From Rana temporaria (lineage: Eukaryota; Chordata; Amphibia; Anura; Ranidae): a stretch of 64,000 nucleotides of DNA. The notes beneath the pieces were generated by a model. The model had not been told where the DNA came from. It saw only the letters and a program-made list of their open reading frames with translations, and searched no databases. This document shows, in pieces, positions 44,511-54,221 of the stretch. The stretch is from NCBI RefSeq assembly GCF_905171775.1, contig NC_053490.1:29892932-29956931 (forward strand), read 5' to 3'. The translations under genes were made by a program, and so were the position numbers. Each line of letters starts with the position of its first letter. The first letter of the stretch is position 1.

Positions 44511-44628
44511 TAACCACTTTAAGACTGGGCCTATTTTTCAAACTTGTTGTTTACAAGTTAAAAATATATACATTAATATTAATATATAATTACTTAGAAC
44601 CCCCCAAACATTATATATATATTAGGGG
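44511..44628. mobile_element. TTAACCACTT-family 5' fragment
   Basis: It begins TTTAACCACTTTAAGACTGG and continues for ~100 bases before a (TA)-rich junction with the next element. Confidence 0.6.
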
Positions 44629-44977
44629 GGCCGGACTGTGGCAACTGGGAGTAAAAAAGGTCCCAACGTCAGTGAGGAAAAAACAATGTCCCATCTTTGG
44701 TGTCCAGTGGGAGGGATTGTGCCCCATTGTTGGTGTCATTGGGAGGATTCATTGCCCCATCATTGAGCCCAGTTGTTGGTGTCATTGGTAGGATTTCTGC
44801 CCCATCGTTGGTGTCATTCGGAGCAATTGTGTGCCTTCACTGATGTTAGTGGGGAGGAAATGATGTCCCACTGTTGGTATTAGTGGGTTAAATATTGCCC
44901 CAAGGGCCAGATAAAAGCAAGTGAAGGACCACATCTGGCCCCCGGGCCCCAGTTTGGAAACCACTGCCCTAATGCAT
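44629..44977 (-). mobile_element. hAT-like MITE with internal minisatellite
   Basis: Its right edge CCCCAGTTTGGAAACCACTG is the reverse of a common hAT-type start (CAGTGGTTTCCAAACTGGGG). The left edge has GGGGGGCCGGACTGTGG. Inside are about five ~43 bp units with GCCCCATCGTTGGTGTCATT. Confidence 0.7.
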
Positions 44978-45107
44978 AGTAAATCCACAGATTCTCAAGA
45001 TGCCCTTGAGAAGATATGTATTACACGTCAGAAACTTCTGACCATAAACAAGTTATTGTGCCAAGTTATTGCTTATACAACTATATTAGTCCCATCTCCT
45101 CATTGTC

Positions 45108-45298
45108 ATGTCCTACTCCTCCTCCTCCAGTCCCATCTCCTCCATGTCATGTCCTCAGGAGGACATGACATGGAGGAGATGGGACTGGAGGAGGATGACA
45201 TGACATGGAGGAGATGGGAGGGAGGAGGAGGAGGACATGACATGGAAGAGATGGGGCTGGAGGGAGGAGGACATGACATGGAAGAGATGGGACTGTGA
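45108..45298. repeat. Hairpin plus tandem repeat (GGAGGACATGACATGGAGGA)
   Basis: A left arm at about 45116-45154 (CCTCCTCCAGTCCCATCTCC, then TCCATGTCATGTCCT) is complementary to the sequence at about 45155-45195. Three further ~37 bp direct units follow up to 45298. The 125-residue Met/Glu/Asp-rich frame is a translation of the repeat. Confidence 0.95.
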
Positions 45299-46005
45299 AT
45301 TGCGCCTGTATATTTCTTTCCCTTTTGTCCCTATAGTCACTTGGATGTGCTTTGTATAGCTAGTAGCAGCCTTTCATATATTTTTCAATAGAAACGTCTT
45401 ATAAACCTTTTGGTATTATATATTTTGTTGAGGTTTGACAGTCACCCAAATTCAAAGTCCCACTTGAGGAATCACAGTCTTTGGAGTGTACCTTTGTGTG
45501 AGTATTAAGGAATGGGTTGCAAGGGTGGAAACGATAAGAGTCAGAGGAAACCATTCATATAGAGGAGGATGCATTGGAGAGATTCTGGAAAATATGGGGG
45601 AAATGGCAGGAGGTAGGAACATGTAGGATGTAGTCAGGCGTAGTGAATTGAGGAGAGAGGGAGGAAGAGGAGTTGGAGGGGGGAGGGGCTGTTTTTTTTT
45701 TTTTTTTTTAATAAGTGTAAAGGGCATGGATGAAGGAATATGAGATTGTTTCTTTTAATATGTGATTGTGTTTTTCTACGTTTTTCTATATCTATACAGT
45801 AAAATAAAAAGTAAATATTCAAAAAAAAATTATATTGTTCACTGTTTTCTTATAAGCACAAAATTATTTCAAAGAACAACTTTATAAAAAAACATCAAAT
45901 ATATTTTATTCTTTTTTAACATAAGTCATATTTATATCAAGTTCAAAAAGACAAATCAATGAGCACAAATTAGTGGACATTTAAGAACTAGTTTTCGAAT
46001 ACTGT
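45299..46005. other. AT-rich gene-free stretch
   Basis: It includes a T-run at 45691-45710 and A-rich tracts near 45800-45830. AATAAAAAGTAAATATTC followed by an A-run could be a LINE tail, but no LINE body is seen. Confidence 0.35.
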
Positions 46006-46688
46006 GGGCCAGATTCACAGCGGAGATACTCCGTCGTATCTCTCAGAGTATCTATGCGGCTGATTCATAGAATCAGTTCCGCATAGATATCCCTAACATC
46101 CGACGGTGTAATTGTTTTACACTGTCGGATCTTAGGATGCAGTACCCCCCGGCCGCCACTGGGGGGAGTTTGTGTCGTAAACCAGTGTCGGGTATGCAAA
46201 TTAGCAGTTACGGCGATCCCACAACGGTTTTTCGCGTTCGCTACGTCGCCGCTAGTCTAGTTTCCTGTCGCAAAGTTAGTCGTCGTTTTGGGTGCCTTAA
46301 CTTTAGACAGCAAACGTATTGCTGTCTAAGTATGGCCCGTCGTTCCCGCGTCGAAATTAAAATTTCACGTCGTTTGCGTAAGACGTCTGGGAATACGGAA
46401 GTACGGCTACGCACGTCGCGATCGAAAAAATGACGTTCAGTTCGCGCAAAAGCACGGCGGGGAATTTTAAAATGGAGCATGCGCAGTAGGTCCGGGCGGA
46501 GAGCGCGCCTAATTTAAATGTACCCGCCCCCATTCGATTTGGACACCTTGCGCCGGACGTATTTACGATAACCGCCACAAGTTTCAAGGTAAGTGCTTTG
46601 TGGATCGGGCACCTAAAACCTGAAAAACTTGCGGGGTTGTAACGAACGGCTTACGTTACACGGGCGCAATTGTACCTGAATCTGGCCC
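46006..46688. mobile_element. GGGCCAGATTCA-type foldback MITE, complete
   Basis: The ends read GGGCCAGATTCACAGC and CTGAATCTGGCCC. It is co-linear with 17360-17991 and 27238-27928 (GGTGCCTTAACTTTAGACAG, TGGAGCATGCGCAGTAGGTC). Confidence 0.9.
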
Positions 46689-48080
46689 TTTAATCATAAT
46701 AGCTGTTCTTGTATTTGTTCAGCTCTAATCATTTTATTTAAATGCCTCAGGTGTAATATTTTTACTATGTAAAAAAAATCTATAATTATGCAGTGATTAT
46801 GGTTTGCGTCACTGATCATCTCCCGATAGTCTCTTTGTGGCTCTGTCTGTAGAGTGCAACTCTGTTCCTCCAAACCCCAGTTTTGTACCGTTGATGCTTT
46901 GTATGAGGGCTCTTCGAGCACTAGAGAGGAATACATATAGCAGGGAAGAGTTTAAGGTGTGAGAGACCACACAGAGCATCAACAATCTTCTTATGGAGCT
47001 TCCTACACAAAGCAGGGATTAAACACACTCACAGCTCCAAGTAAGCCGTGTGCCTGACCTAGAGGTTACACTTATGAAAACGGCAGCAGATACATTTCGA
47101 CCATTTGAATTATGAAACAATTTGAACTGGGAATTATACAAACATCAAACAGATCAGCTTTTGTCACTTAGTGGGATTCTACCGGGCTGGAACGAACTAA
47201 GAACGGTTCGATTTTTTTTTTTTACCACCACCGTACATTTTGAAAGAAGTGGTGAAATGTAATATTTATTAATACGGATCAATTTAACTTTTTATATGGA
47301 GAAACTATATATTTTTTGCGATTTTACGTTGGTTCTGATGCACTTCTATTCATGGCTGGAGCATTGACCCTTTGGTATGGAATTTGCTGACAACTTAATT
47401 GAAGCTAAGAAGATAAGACACTGAGTGGATACAAGACACCGGAGAAAGGACCAGGTCTTCGCGTTTTGGTTCCTGAAGCTACGGAATAGTCATTGGTTAA
47501 GGACATGAAAGGGAACGTTGTTCGGGACAAAAGGATCTATGATTAAATTTGCACGGAGTTGTCCATGGTGCTGAAAGTTTGGTCCCTTGAGGAGACCGAG
47601 ACGACATCAATGTCAGATTGTGATTGCTCTGTTCTGCACTTTTCCTAATATGTCCCACCTCCAAAATTCATAATGGGCCCTTGAATGGTAAGTTAACCCA
47701 ATGCCAAATTGCGTCAAAGTGTTCCTATCTTTTAACCACTATAAAACAATTATAAATTGGCTATAAAATGCACTTGATTGGTTTACCATGTGTTGTTAAG
47801 GTATAAAAATTGATCAACATTTTATGAGGAAAAACAACAAAAGGTATAATAAAACTGTATTTATTTGCTGATGTTTAGTAAACTGGTGCAAATTTAATTG
47901 ATATTATTTATCCTTTCTTTTAGAAAACGGATCATTGCTATTCGTTTGTGATCTTAATAATTCCAGCTTAATTAGGAATGAATATTAGCAGCTTGAATTA
48001 TTTTGGATCTTTAATATTCAATTCAAGTTTTTTCCAGTGTTTTTTACAATATAGAATCACAACTATAGGTTTGAGATTTA
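46689..48080. other. Longest nonrepetitive stretch; possible noncoding exon and conserved elements
   Basis: About 1.4 kb with no foldback or tandem structure. A consensus donor (ATG/GTAAGT) lies at 47688-47693, preceded by ~600 bases of balanced composition with many short stop-containing frames, as in a 5' UTR exon. The AT-rich part 47880-48060 contains TTAATTAGG-type homeodomain words (CAGCTTAATTAGGAATG). No protein product is recognised. Confidence 0.35.
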
Positions 48081-48800
48081 GGGCCTAGATTCAGATAGCC
48101 CTGCCGTAATGTTGTGCGGGCGTAACGCTCTCTCCGATACGTTACACCGCAGTAAATTTGGGCGCTCAGTCTCGTATTCAGAAAGAACTTGTGCCCTAAG
48201 TTACGGCGGCGTATCAAATGTGTCAGGGTGTAAGCCCCGCCTAATTCAAATTTGGATCGATGTGGCGCGTGTTTTATTTAAATTTACTGTGACCCCACGT
48301 ATTTGACGTTTTTTACGAACGGCGCATGCGCCGTTCGTGAAGAATCCCAGTGCGCTGCTCGAAATTACGCCGCAAATCGTCAACTGCTTTAGACGGTGAA
48401 CGTAACTTACGCACGGCCTTATTCGCGAACGACTTACGCAAATGACGTAAAAATAAAAAAAATTGACGCGGGAACGACGTCCATACTTAACATTGCGTAC
48501 GCCTCATATAGCAGGAGTAACTTAACGCCGAAAAAAGCCTAGCGTAAACGACGTAAAAAAATGCGCCAGGTGTACATACGTTTGTGAATCGGCGTATCTA
48601 CCTAATTAGCATATTCCTCGCATAAATCGACGGAAGCGCCACCTAGCGGCCAGCGTAAATATGCAACTAAGATACGACGGCGTAAGAGACTTACGCCAGT
48701 CGGATCTTAGCCAAATTTCGGCGTATCTTGCTTTCTGAATACAGATTTGAATTTACGCGGCATATCAATAAATACACCGGCGTAAATTCTTTCTGAATCT
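48081..48800. mobile_element. GGGCCTAGATTCA-ended foldback MITE
   Basis: The left end GGGCCTAGATTCAG pairs with TTTCTGAATCT at the right, which is eroded. It is co-linear with 4400-5023 (AACGGCGCATGCGCCGTTCG, GCGCCACCTAGCGGCCAGCG). Confidence 0.8.
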
Positions 48801-48849
48801 TTTATCCATTATCCCGTGAAGAGATTACATTTTTAAGATCACCCTAGAT

Positions 48850-48985
48850 CAGGGATGGTGAACCTTGGCACCCCAGATGTTTTGGAACTACATTTCCCAT
48901 GATGCTCATGCCCTCTGCAGTGTAGTTGAGAATCATGGGAAATGTAGTTCCAAAACATCTGGGGTGCCAAGGTTCGCCATCACTG
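48850..48985. mobile_element. Palindromic hAT MITE with perfect 8 bp TSD
   Basis: It is almost one long hairpin. CAGGGATGGTGAACCTTGGC pairs with GCCAAGGTTCGCCATCACTG, and TTTTGGAACTACATTTCCCA with its complement. CCCTAGAT flanks both sides (48842-48849 and 48986-48993), an 8 bp TSD. Confidence 0.95.
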
Positions 48986-49033
48986 CCCTAGATCCTCTTA
49001 GTAGAATATCTAATAATTTATGTATTACAAAGG

Positions 49034-49196
49034 AGTTCATTTACTAAAACTAGAGAGCGCAAAATCTGCATGGTAGCCAATCAGCTTCTAACTTCAGCTC
49101 GTTCAATTAAGCTTTGACCAAAAAAATATGGAATCTGATTGGTTTCTATGCAGAGCTGCACCAGATTTTGCACTCTCCAGTTTTAGTAAACCAACT
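49034..49196. repeat. Hairpin repeat (TTTACTAAAACT/CAGTTTTAGTAAA ends)
   Basis: The termini TTTACTAAAACTAGAGAG and CTCTCCAGTTTTAGTAAA pair. Internal AGCCAATCAGCTTCT pairs loosely with GAATCTGATTGGTT. Confidence 0.85.
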
Positions 49197-49198
49197 AC

Positions 49199-49434
49199 AG
49201 GCATACCGCGCTTTTAAGTACACAATAGGGTTTATTTACTAACGCTGGAAATCGCAATATCAGGCTCACTTCTGGATAGAATCCAATGAGCTTCAAACTC
49301 CAGCTTGTTTAATTAAGCCTGGTAATAAAACCTGGAAGCTCATTGGATTCTGTGCAGAAGTGAGTCTTATTTTGCGCTTTCCAGCTTTAATAAATAAACC
49401 CCATTGTGTACTTAAAAGTGGGGTATGCCTGTAT
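49199..49434. mobile_element. Palindromic foldback element with TACAGGCATACC ends
   Basis: The outer arms ACAGGCATACCGCGCTTTTA and TAAAAGTGGGGTATGCCTGT pair. Inner arms GGGTTTATTTACTAACGCTG and CAGCTTTAATAAATAAACCC also pair, so a second hairpin may be nested at 49228-49405. Confidence 0.85.
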
Positions 49435-49443
49435 AGTCTATAG

Positions 49444-49580
49444 CAGGGATCTCCAAAGTACGGCCCTCCAGTTGTTGCAGAACTACATGTCCCATGAGGC
49501 ATTGTAAAACTGATATTCACAGACACGGCTAGACATGATGGGAATTGTAGTCCCTGAACTACTTAGTTTGGAGATCCCTG
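49444..49580. mobile_element. Small hAT MITE with perfect 8 bp TSD
   Basis: The ends read CAGGGATCTCCAAA and TTTGGAGATCCCTG. GTCTATAG flanks both sides (49436-49443 and 49581-49588). The copy B counterpart lacks the insert, so its absence there confirms the boundaries. Confidence 0.95.
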
Positions 49581-49835
49581 GTCTATAGCATTTCACAGTG
49601 TACATGGTATTATTACATCAGTCAGTGCACCATAGAAGACCATGGTCTTAGAGACTCAAGCTCTAGGGCAAGGTGGAAGATGATTAGCCTCCAACGATAC
49701 ATTTAGATGGCAGAATGAAACCAAGATACCAGGAGAATATAGAAATCCCACATATACAAGGATCCTGGGTTAATTGAACTCAAGATTTAAATGCTGTATG
49801 GATGCCGGCCCAATAATTTAGCTACAGAAAACCCT

Positions 49836-50221
49836 TAGGCCTCGTACACACCAGCAGATCTGTCCGCTGCGTCCGCTGCCGGATTTCTGTCTGATGGTTG
49901 TACACACCATCAGACAGAAATCCGCGCGGACACGATACGCGGTGACGTGGCCGCGCCGTCGCCGCGACAATGACGCAGCGACGTGCGCGGCCCTGGAAGG
50001 TCAATGCTTCCACGCATGCGTCGAATCACTTTGACGCATGCGAGGACTTTCGGCCGATCGGACATGTCCGGTGAGTCTGTACAGACGACCGAACATGTCC
50101 GACGGACAGGCTTCCAGCGGACATGTTTCTTAGCATGCTAAGAAACATTTGTCCGCTGGAAACTGTCCGATCCGTCGGACCAGTTTCAGCGGACATGTTC
50201 GGTCGTGTGTACGGGGCCTTA
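49836..50221. mobile_element. GTACACAC-family MITE
   Basis: The ends read AGGCCTCGTACACACCAGCA and TCGTGTGTACGGGGCCTTA. The interior repeats GCGGACATGT words and has a strong stem around TTTCTTAGCATGCTAAGAAA. Confidence 0.9.
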
Positions 50222-50242
50222 GCTTCCTGAGGCCTTAAGTAC

Positions 50243-50845
50243 ACTATATTACCAAAAGTATTGGGATGCCTGCCTTTACGCGCACATGAACTTTAATGGC
50301 ATCCCAGTCTTAGTTTATAGCAGGGATATGCAATTAGCGGACCTCCAGCTGTTGCAAAACTACAAGTCCCATCATGCCTCTGCCTCTGGGTATCATGCTT
50401 GTGGCTGTAAGAGTCTTGCTATGCCTCATGGGACTTGTAGTTCTGCAAGAGCTGGAGGTCCGCTAATTGCATATCCCTGTTTTATGGGGTTCAATATTGA
50501 GTTGGCCCACCATTTGCAGCTGTAACAGCTTCAACTCTTCTGGGAAGTCTGTCCAAATCATTTGGTAAAGGAGGATTATGGTTGGGGATTGTTTTTCAGG
50601 GTTTGGGCTTGGCCCCTTATTTCCAGTGAAGGGAACTCTTAAGGCATCAGCATACCAAAACATTTTGGACTATTTTATGCTCCCAATTTTGTGGGAACCG
50701 TTTGGAAATGGCCCCTTCCTGTTACAACATGACTGAGCGAGTTTGGGGTGGATGACAATATTGAACCGTACGGACTAAGACTGGGATGCCATGGAAATTC
50801 ATGTGCGTGTAAAGGCAAGCGTCCCAATACTTTTGGCAATATTGT
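50243..50845 (-). mobile_element. Tc1/mariner-type remnant hosting a hairpin MITE
   Basis: The ends read CTATATTACCAAAAGTATTG and the near complement CAATACTTTTGGCAATATTG. A minus-strand frame at 50463-50663 includes IWTDFPEELKLLQLQ, resembling degraded transposon-family sequence, but no catalytic motif is present. The MITE at 50321-50479 is inserted in it. Confidence 0.7.
50321..50479. mobile_element. Palindromic hAT MITE nested in the Tc1/mariner remnant
   Basis: CAGGGATATGCAATTAGCGG pairs with CCGCTAATTGCATATCCCTG, and CCTCCAGCTGTTGC with GCAAGAGCTGGAGG. The flanks GTTTATAG and TTTTATGG match at six of eight positions, a decayed TSD. Confidence 0.85.
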
Positions 50846-50849
50846 TTAT

Positions 50850-51650
50850 GTAGCAATGACAAAGGGATTGATTTACTAAAACTGTAGAGAGCCAAATCTG
50901 CATGGTAGCCAATCAGCTTTTAACGTCATACAATAAGAAACTGCTGCTCACAGGTGATGTTTGAGAGCCATAATGCTCAGACTGCACAGCAATTGAGGCG
51001 CACGCCCTGCTAATGCTGCAAACTCTCAGGTATACAAATGATTGGATGGCTGCATTGCACATTCAATACTTGCAGAAAACAGCTTTATTTGAGAACAAAG
51101 TCCATAAAAAACAACCACAACTGATCAGGCAGGGGAAGGAAAATGTAGGTAGACGCATTTCACACGGAAGTTCGTGCTTTCTCAATACTAGGTGGTGTTA
51201 AGAAAGCATGAACTTCTGTGTGAGACGTGTCTACTTACCTGTTCCCTCCCCTGCCTGATCAGTTGTGGTTGTTTTTTATGGACTTTGTTCTACAATAAAG
51301 CCGTTTTCTGCAAGTATTGAGTGTGCAGCCATCCAATCATTTATATACCAGCTTCTAACTTCAACTTGTTCAATTAAGCTTTGACAAAAAAATGCAATCT
51401 TAATTGATTGTACCAGATTTTGCACACTCCAGTTTTAGTAAATCAACCATATAGTCTATAGTGTTTCACGGTGTTCCATTACATCATTCAGTGCACCGTA
51501 GAAGGTTCAACTCCAATACCCATACCATGGTCTTAGAGACACAAGCACTAGGGCCAAGTGGAATTTGATTATCCTCCCACCATACATTTAGATGAAAGAA
51601 TGAAACCAAGATACCAGGAGAACATAGAAATCCTGATGTATATAGTATGA
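50850..51650. repeat. Local duplication, copy B
   Basis: It has the same order as copy A: TTTATGTA...CAAAGGGATT, the CAGTTTTAGTAAA hairpin split by a palindrome (50930-51352), then TCAGTGCACCGTAGAAGG, CCATGGTCTTAGAGACACAAG and AACCAAGATACCAGGAGAAC. It lacks the two inserts found in copy A. Confidence 0.8.
50930..51352. mobile_element. Large palindromic element nested in the copy B hairpin
   Basis: The left arm contains TACTTGCAGAAAACAGCTTTA, AAAAAACAACCACAACTGAT and CGGAAGTTCGTGCTTTCT. The right arm contains AGAAAGCATGAACTTCTGTG, ATCAGTTGTGGTTGTTTTTT and GTTTTCTGCAAGTA. The loop is at about 51190. It splits ATCAGCTTTTAAC from CAGCTTCTAACTTC of the host hairpin. Confidence 0.85.
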
Positions 51651-52254
51651 AGGGTCTTCAAAATGTTTCCGCACTTTTAAATTTTCATTGAAAACGGTGA
51701 GGGTGGGAGGAGTAGAAATTGGTCGTGTCTGAGAGCATCACGTGACTGGGAAAAATGATTGCAAAAGAAGGTGGCTATGTAGAAAAGTGGAAAAGAAGAA
51801 AGGTAACAGCGCTCTCTACAAGGACAACCCAATCCATACACCAGGTCCACTTACAGGTGCCGAAGCTCGATGTGTCCCAACACACTCCAATGCAACAGTA
51901 GTAAGAAGAGCCGGCAAAACTGCAATCCTTGAATTGTCGTTTATTGGTACATCAAAGTGACAATAAAACAATAAGGTTGACATGTTTCGGCAATAGCCTT
52001 AGTCGTAGCTACGACTAAGGTTATTGCCGAAAAGCGTCACCATTATTATTTTATTGTCACTTTGATGTACCAATAAACGACACTTCGAAGGAATGCAGTT
52101 TTGCTGGCTCTTATTCATTTATTAAAATGCTTATAAAACAACAGCGCAGTCTTACACACGTGCCTCGATGCATACATCTTCTTACTACTATGTAGAAAAG
52201 TGATGTTATTTGTTTTTGGAATTCAAGTGCCAAAACGTTTTGAAGAACCCTTGA
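51648..52254. mobile_element. Mariner-type MITE with an insertion bounded by a 15 bp duplication
   Basis: The left end GAAGGGTCTTCAAAATGTTT pairs with AAAACGTTTTGAAGAACCCTT at the right, typical of mariner-derived MITEs. The insert 51790-52187 divides it. Confidence 0.8.
51790..52187. mobile_element. 398 bp palindromic insert with 15 bp TSD
   Basis: CTATGTAGAAAAGTG occurs at 51775-51789 and again at 52188-52202. The insert contains a large imperfect palindrome around CTTAGTCGTAGCTACGACTAAG, with arms such as TTTATTGGTACATCAAAGTG and its complement. A 15 bp TSD is unusual for DNA transposons and fits LINE-mediated insertion. No poly(A) tail is obvious. Confidence 0.75.
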
Positions 52255-52257
52255 TAA

Positions 52258-53248
52258 TTTAACCACTTCCGGACCGCTGCATGTACATATACGTCGGCAG
52301 AATGGCACGGACAGGCACATTGGCGTACCTGTACGTCCCTGCCTAGACGTGGGTCGGGGGTCCGATCGGGACCCCCCCCCCCGATACATGCGACGGTTCC
52401 CGTGGCTTCAGGAGCGATCCGGGACGAGGGCGCGGCTATTCGTTTCTAGCCGCTCCCTCGCGATCGCTCCCCGGAGCTGAAGAACGGGGAGATCCGTATG
52501 TAAACACGGCTTTCCCGTGCTTTACTGTGGTGGCTGCATCGATCGAATGATCCCTTTTATAGGGAGACTCGATCGATGACGTCAGACCTACAGCCACACC
52601 CCCCTACAGTTGTAAACACACACTAGGTGAACCCCAACTCCTACAGCGCCCCCTGTGGTTAACTCCCAAACTGCAACTGTCATTTTCACAATAAACAATG
52701 CAATTTAAATGCATTTTTTGCTTTGAAAATGACAATGGTCCCAAAAATGTGTCAACATTATCCGAAGTGTCCGCCATAATGTCGTAGTCACGAAAAAAAT
52801 CGCTGATCGCCGCCATTAGTAGTAAAAAAAAAAAAAAAACTATCCCCTATTTTGTAAACGCTATAAATTTTGCGCAAACCAATCGATAAACGCTTATTGC
52901 GATTTTTTTTACCAAAAATAGGTAGAAGAATACGTATCGGCCTAAACTGAGGAAAAAAAAAAATGTATATATGTTTTTGGGGGATATTTATTATAGCAAA
53001 AGTTAAAAATATTGCATTTTTTTCAAAATTGTCGCTCTATTTTTGTTTATAGCGCAAAAAATAAAAACCGCAGAGGTGATCAAATACCACCAAAAAAAAG
53101 CTCTATTTGTGGGGAAAAAAAGGACGCCAATTTTGTTTGGGAGCCACGTCGCACGAGCGCGCAATTGTCAGTTAAAGCGACGCAGTGCCGAATTGTAAAA
53201 ACCCCTTGGGTCATTTAGCAGCATATTGGTCCGGTCCTTAAGTGGTTG
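52258..53248. mobile_element. TTAACCACTT-family transposon, complete
   Basis: The ends read TTTAACCACTTCCGGACCG and CGGTCCTTAAGTGGTTGAA. Family landmarks run in reverse orientation near 52900-53110 (GTGATCAAATACCACC, AGCTCTATTTGTGGGG). The GC-rich part (52300-52500) and an inverted TCGATCGA pair lie at the left. It has no coding capacity. Confidence 0.85.
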
Positions 53249-53263
53249 AAGCCAAAAATATAT

Positions 53264-53372
53264 TTCCTGACTGACTCCATGGCAGCCTACGTGTGGGTTA
53301 ATCCCGCCTCCTCTCCAATGTGATAGGACCCCATACCCATAAAAGTTAACTCACCAATAGACTCAGTGTTCC
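53264..53372 (+). repeat. DIRS left inverted terminal repeat
   Basis: It starts TTCCTGACTGACTCCATGGC and ends CTCAGTGTTCC. It is the reverse complement of 58840-58948 apart from two adjacent substitutions near the outer end (GTCAGTCAGG against GTCCATCAGG). Confidence 0.97.
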
Positions 53373-54221
53373 TTTTTTTTCCTCCTCCATGGATCTAAAT
53401 CGTTTCTTCAAGGAATGGAAAAGGGCACACTTTAAGCGGTGCAGCTCGGATCCCAGCCATGGGCGGGTGGAGAGCTTCCCAGCACATTTGGTTGTGGCTG
53501 TGGCGTGTGCTGAAGACATCTAGGATCGGCTGGCAAGGTCCCTTTTCTCTATATTCCTCCATGGCAGCGGTTTATATTTGCCTCTGTGTTGTCTGTCTAT
53601 GTGTGTATGGCGGCTGGAGCGCTTCTGCGTTCCAGCACGCCTCTGACTTCCTGATTCCCATCGCTAGTGCCCCGCGCATGCGCCGTATCCACCCTCAGAG
53701 TGAGGCTTGGTCGCGCATGCGCAGTCCGTTGGTTCCCGCGGCGGCCGCGCTAGCGCCGTGGGATCGCGATCCACTGCGCAGGCGTGTTCGTGGAGGACGC
53801 GTGACGTCACCGGCGGGTGATTTAAAATCAGCTGCTCGCCTGTGTTCATTGGGTTTCCCTTCAGGCGAGCAGCTGAGTGTCTGGGTGTCTCCCCTCTGGT
53901 TGCCAGGTCAGTGAATGGTTCTTTGCTTCTGGCTAACATTGATTTTACCATGCTCTGCTATTTAACTTATGTCTATCTGCATTTATTTAATTATATTCAA
54001 TTGTCTTGTCTAAATGAACTATCTTTTAATTAGTTACATTTATTTATTTATTTATTTGTGTTTTTAAAAAAAAAAAAAAAAAAAAAAGAGAAAGCAGTAA
54101 TCAGCAGAGAATTTCTTCTTAAAGGGACAGCATACTTTTATTTCTTATACTTTTTTATTCGGCACCATAGGTTCCTTGTTGGTTCCGAATTGTCATCCAC
54201 TGTACGCAGGTCCAGAAAAAT
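53373..54221 (+). other. DIRS 5' leader
   Basis: It begins with a T-run and a short 44-codon frame at 53389-53523 (starting MDLNRFFKEW) that I cannot assign. GC-rich sequence follows at 53640-53890, then an AT-rich tract and an A-run at 54064-54086. The promoter is presumably in or near the left terminal repeat, which is inference. Confidence 0.5.

Larger units (their letters stand above)
49020..49760. repeat. Local duplication, copy A
   Basis: Starting around TTTATGTATTACAAAGG, it comprises the CAGTTTTAGTAAA hairpin (49034-49196), two later inserts and a 3' part (49581-49760). The 3' part has TCAGTGCACCATAGAAG, CATGGTCTTAGAGACTCAAG and AACCAAGATACCAGGAGAA. It matches copy B at 50850-51650. 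Confidence 0.8.
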
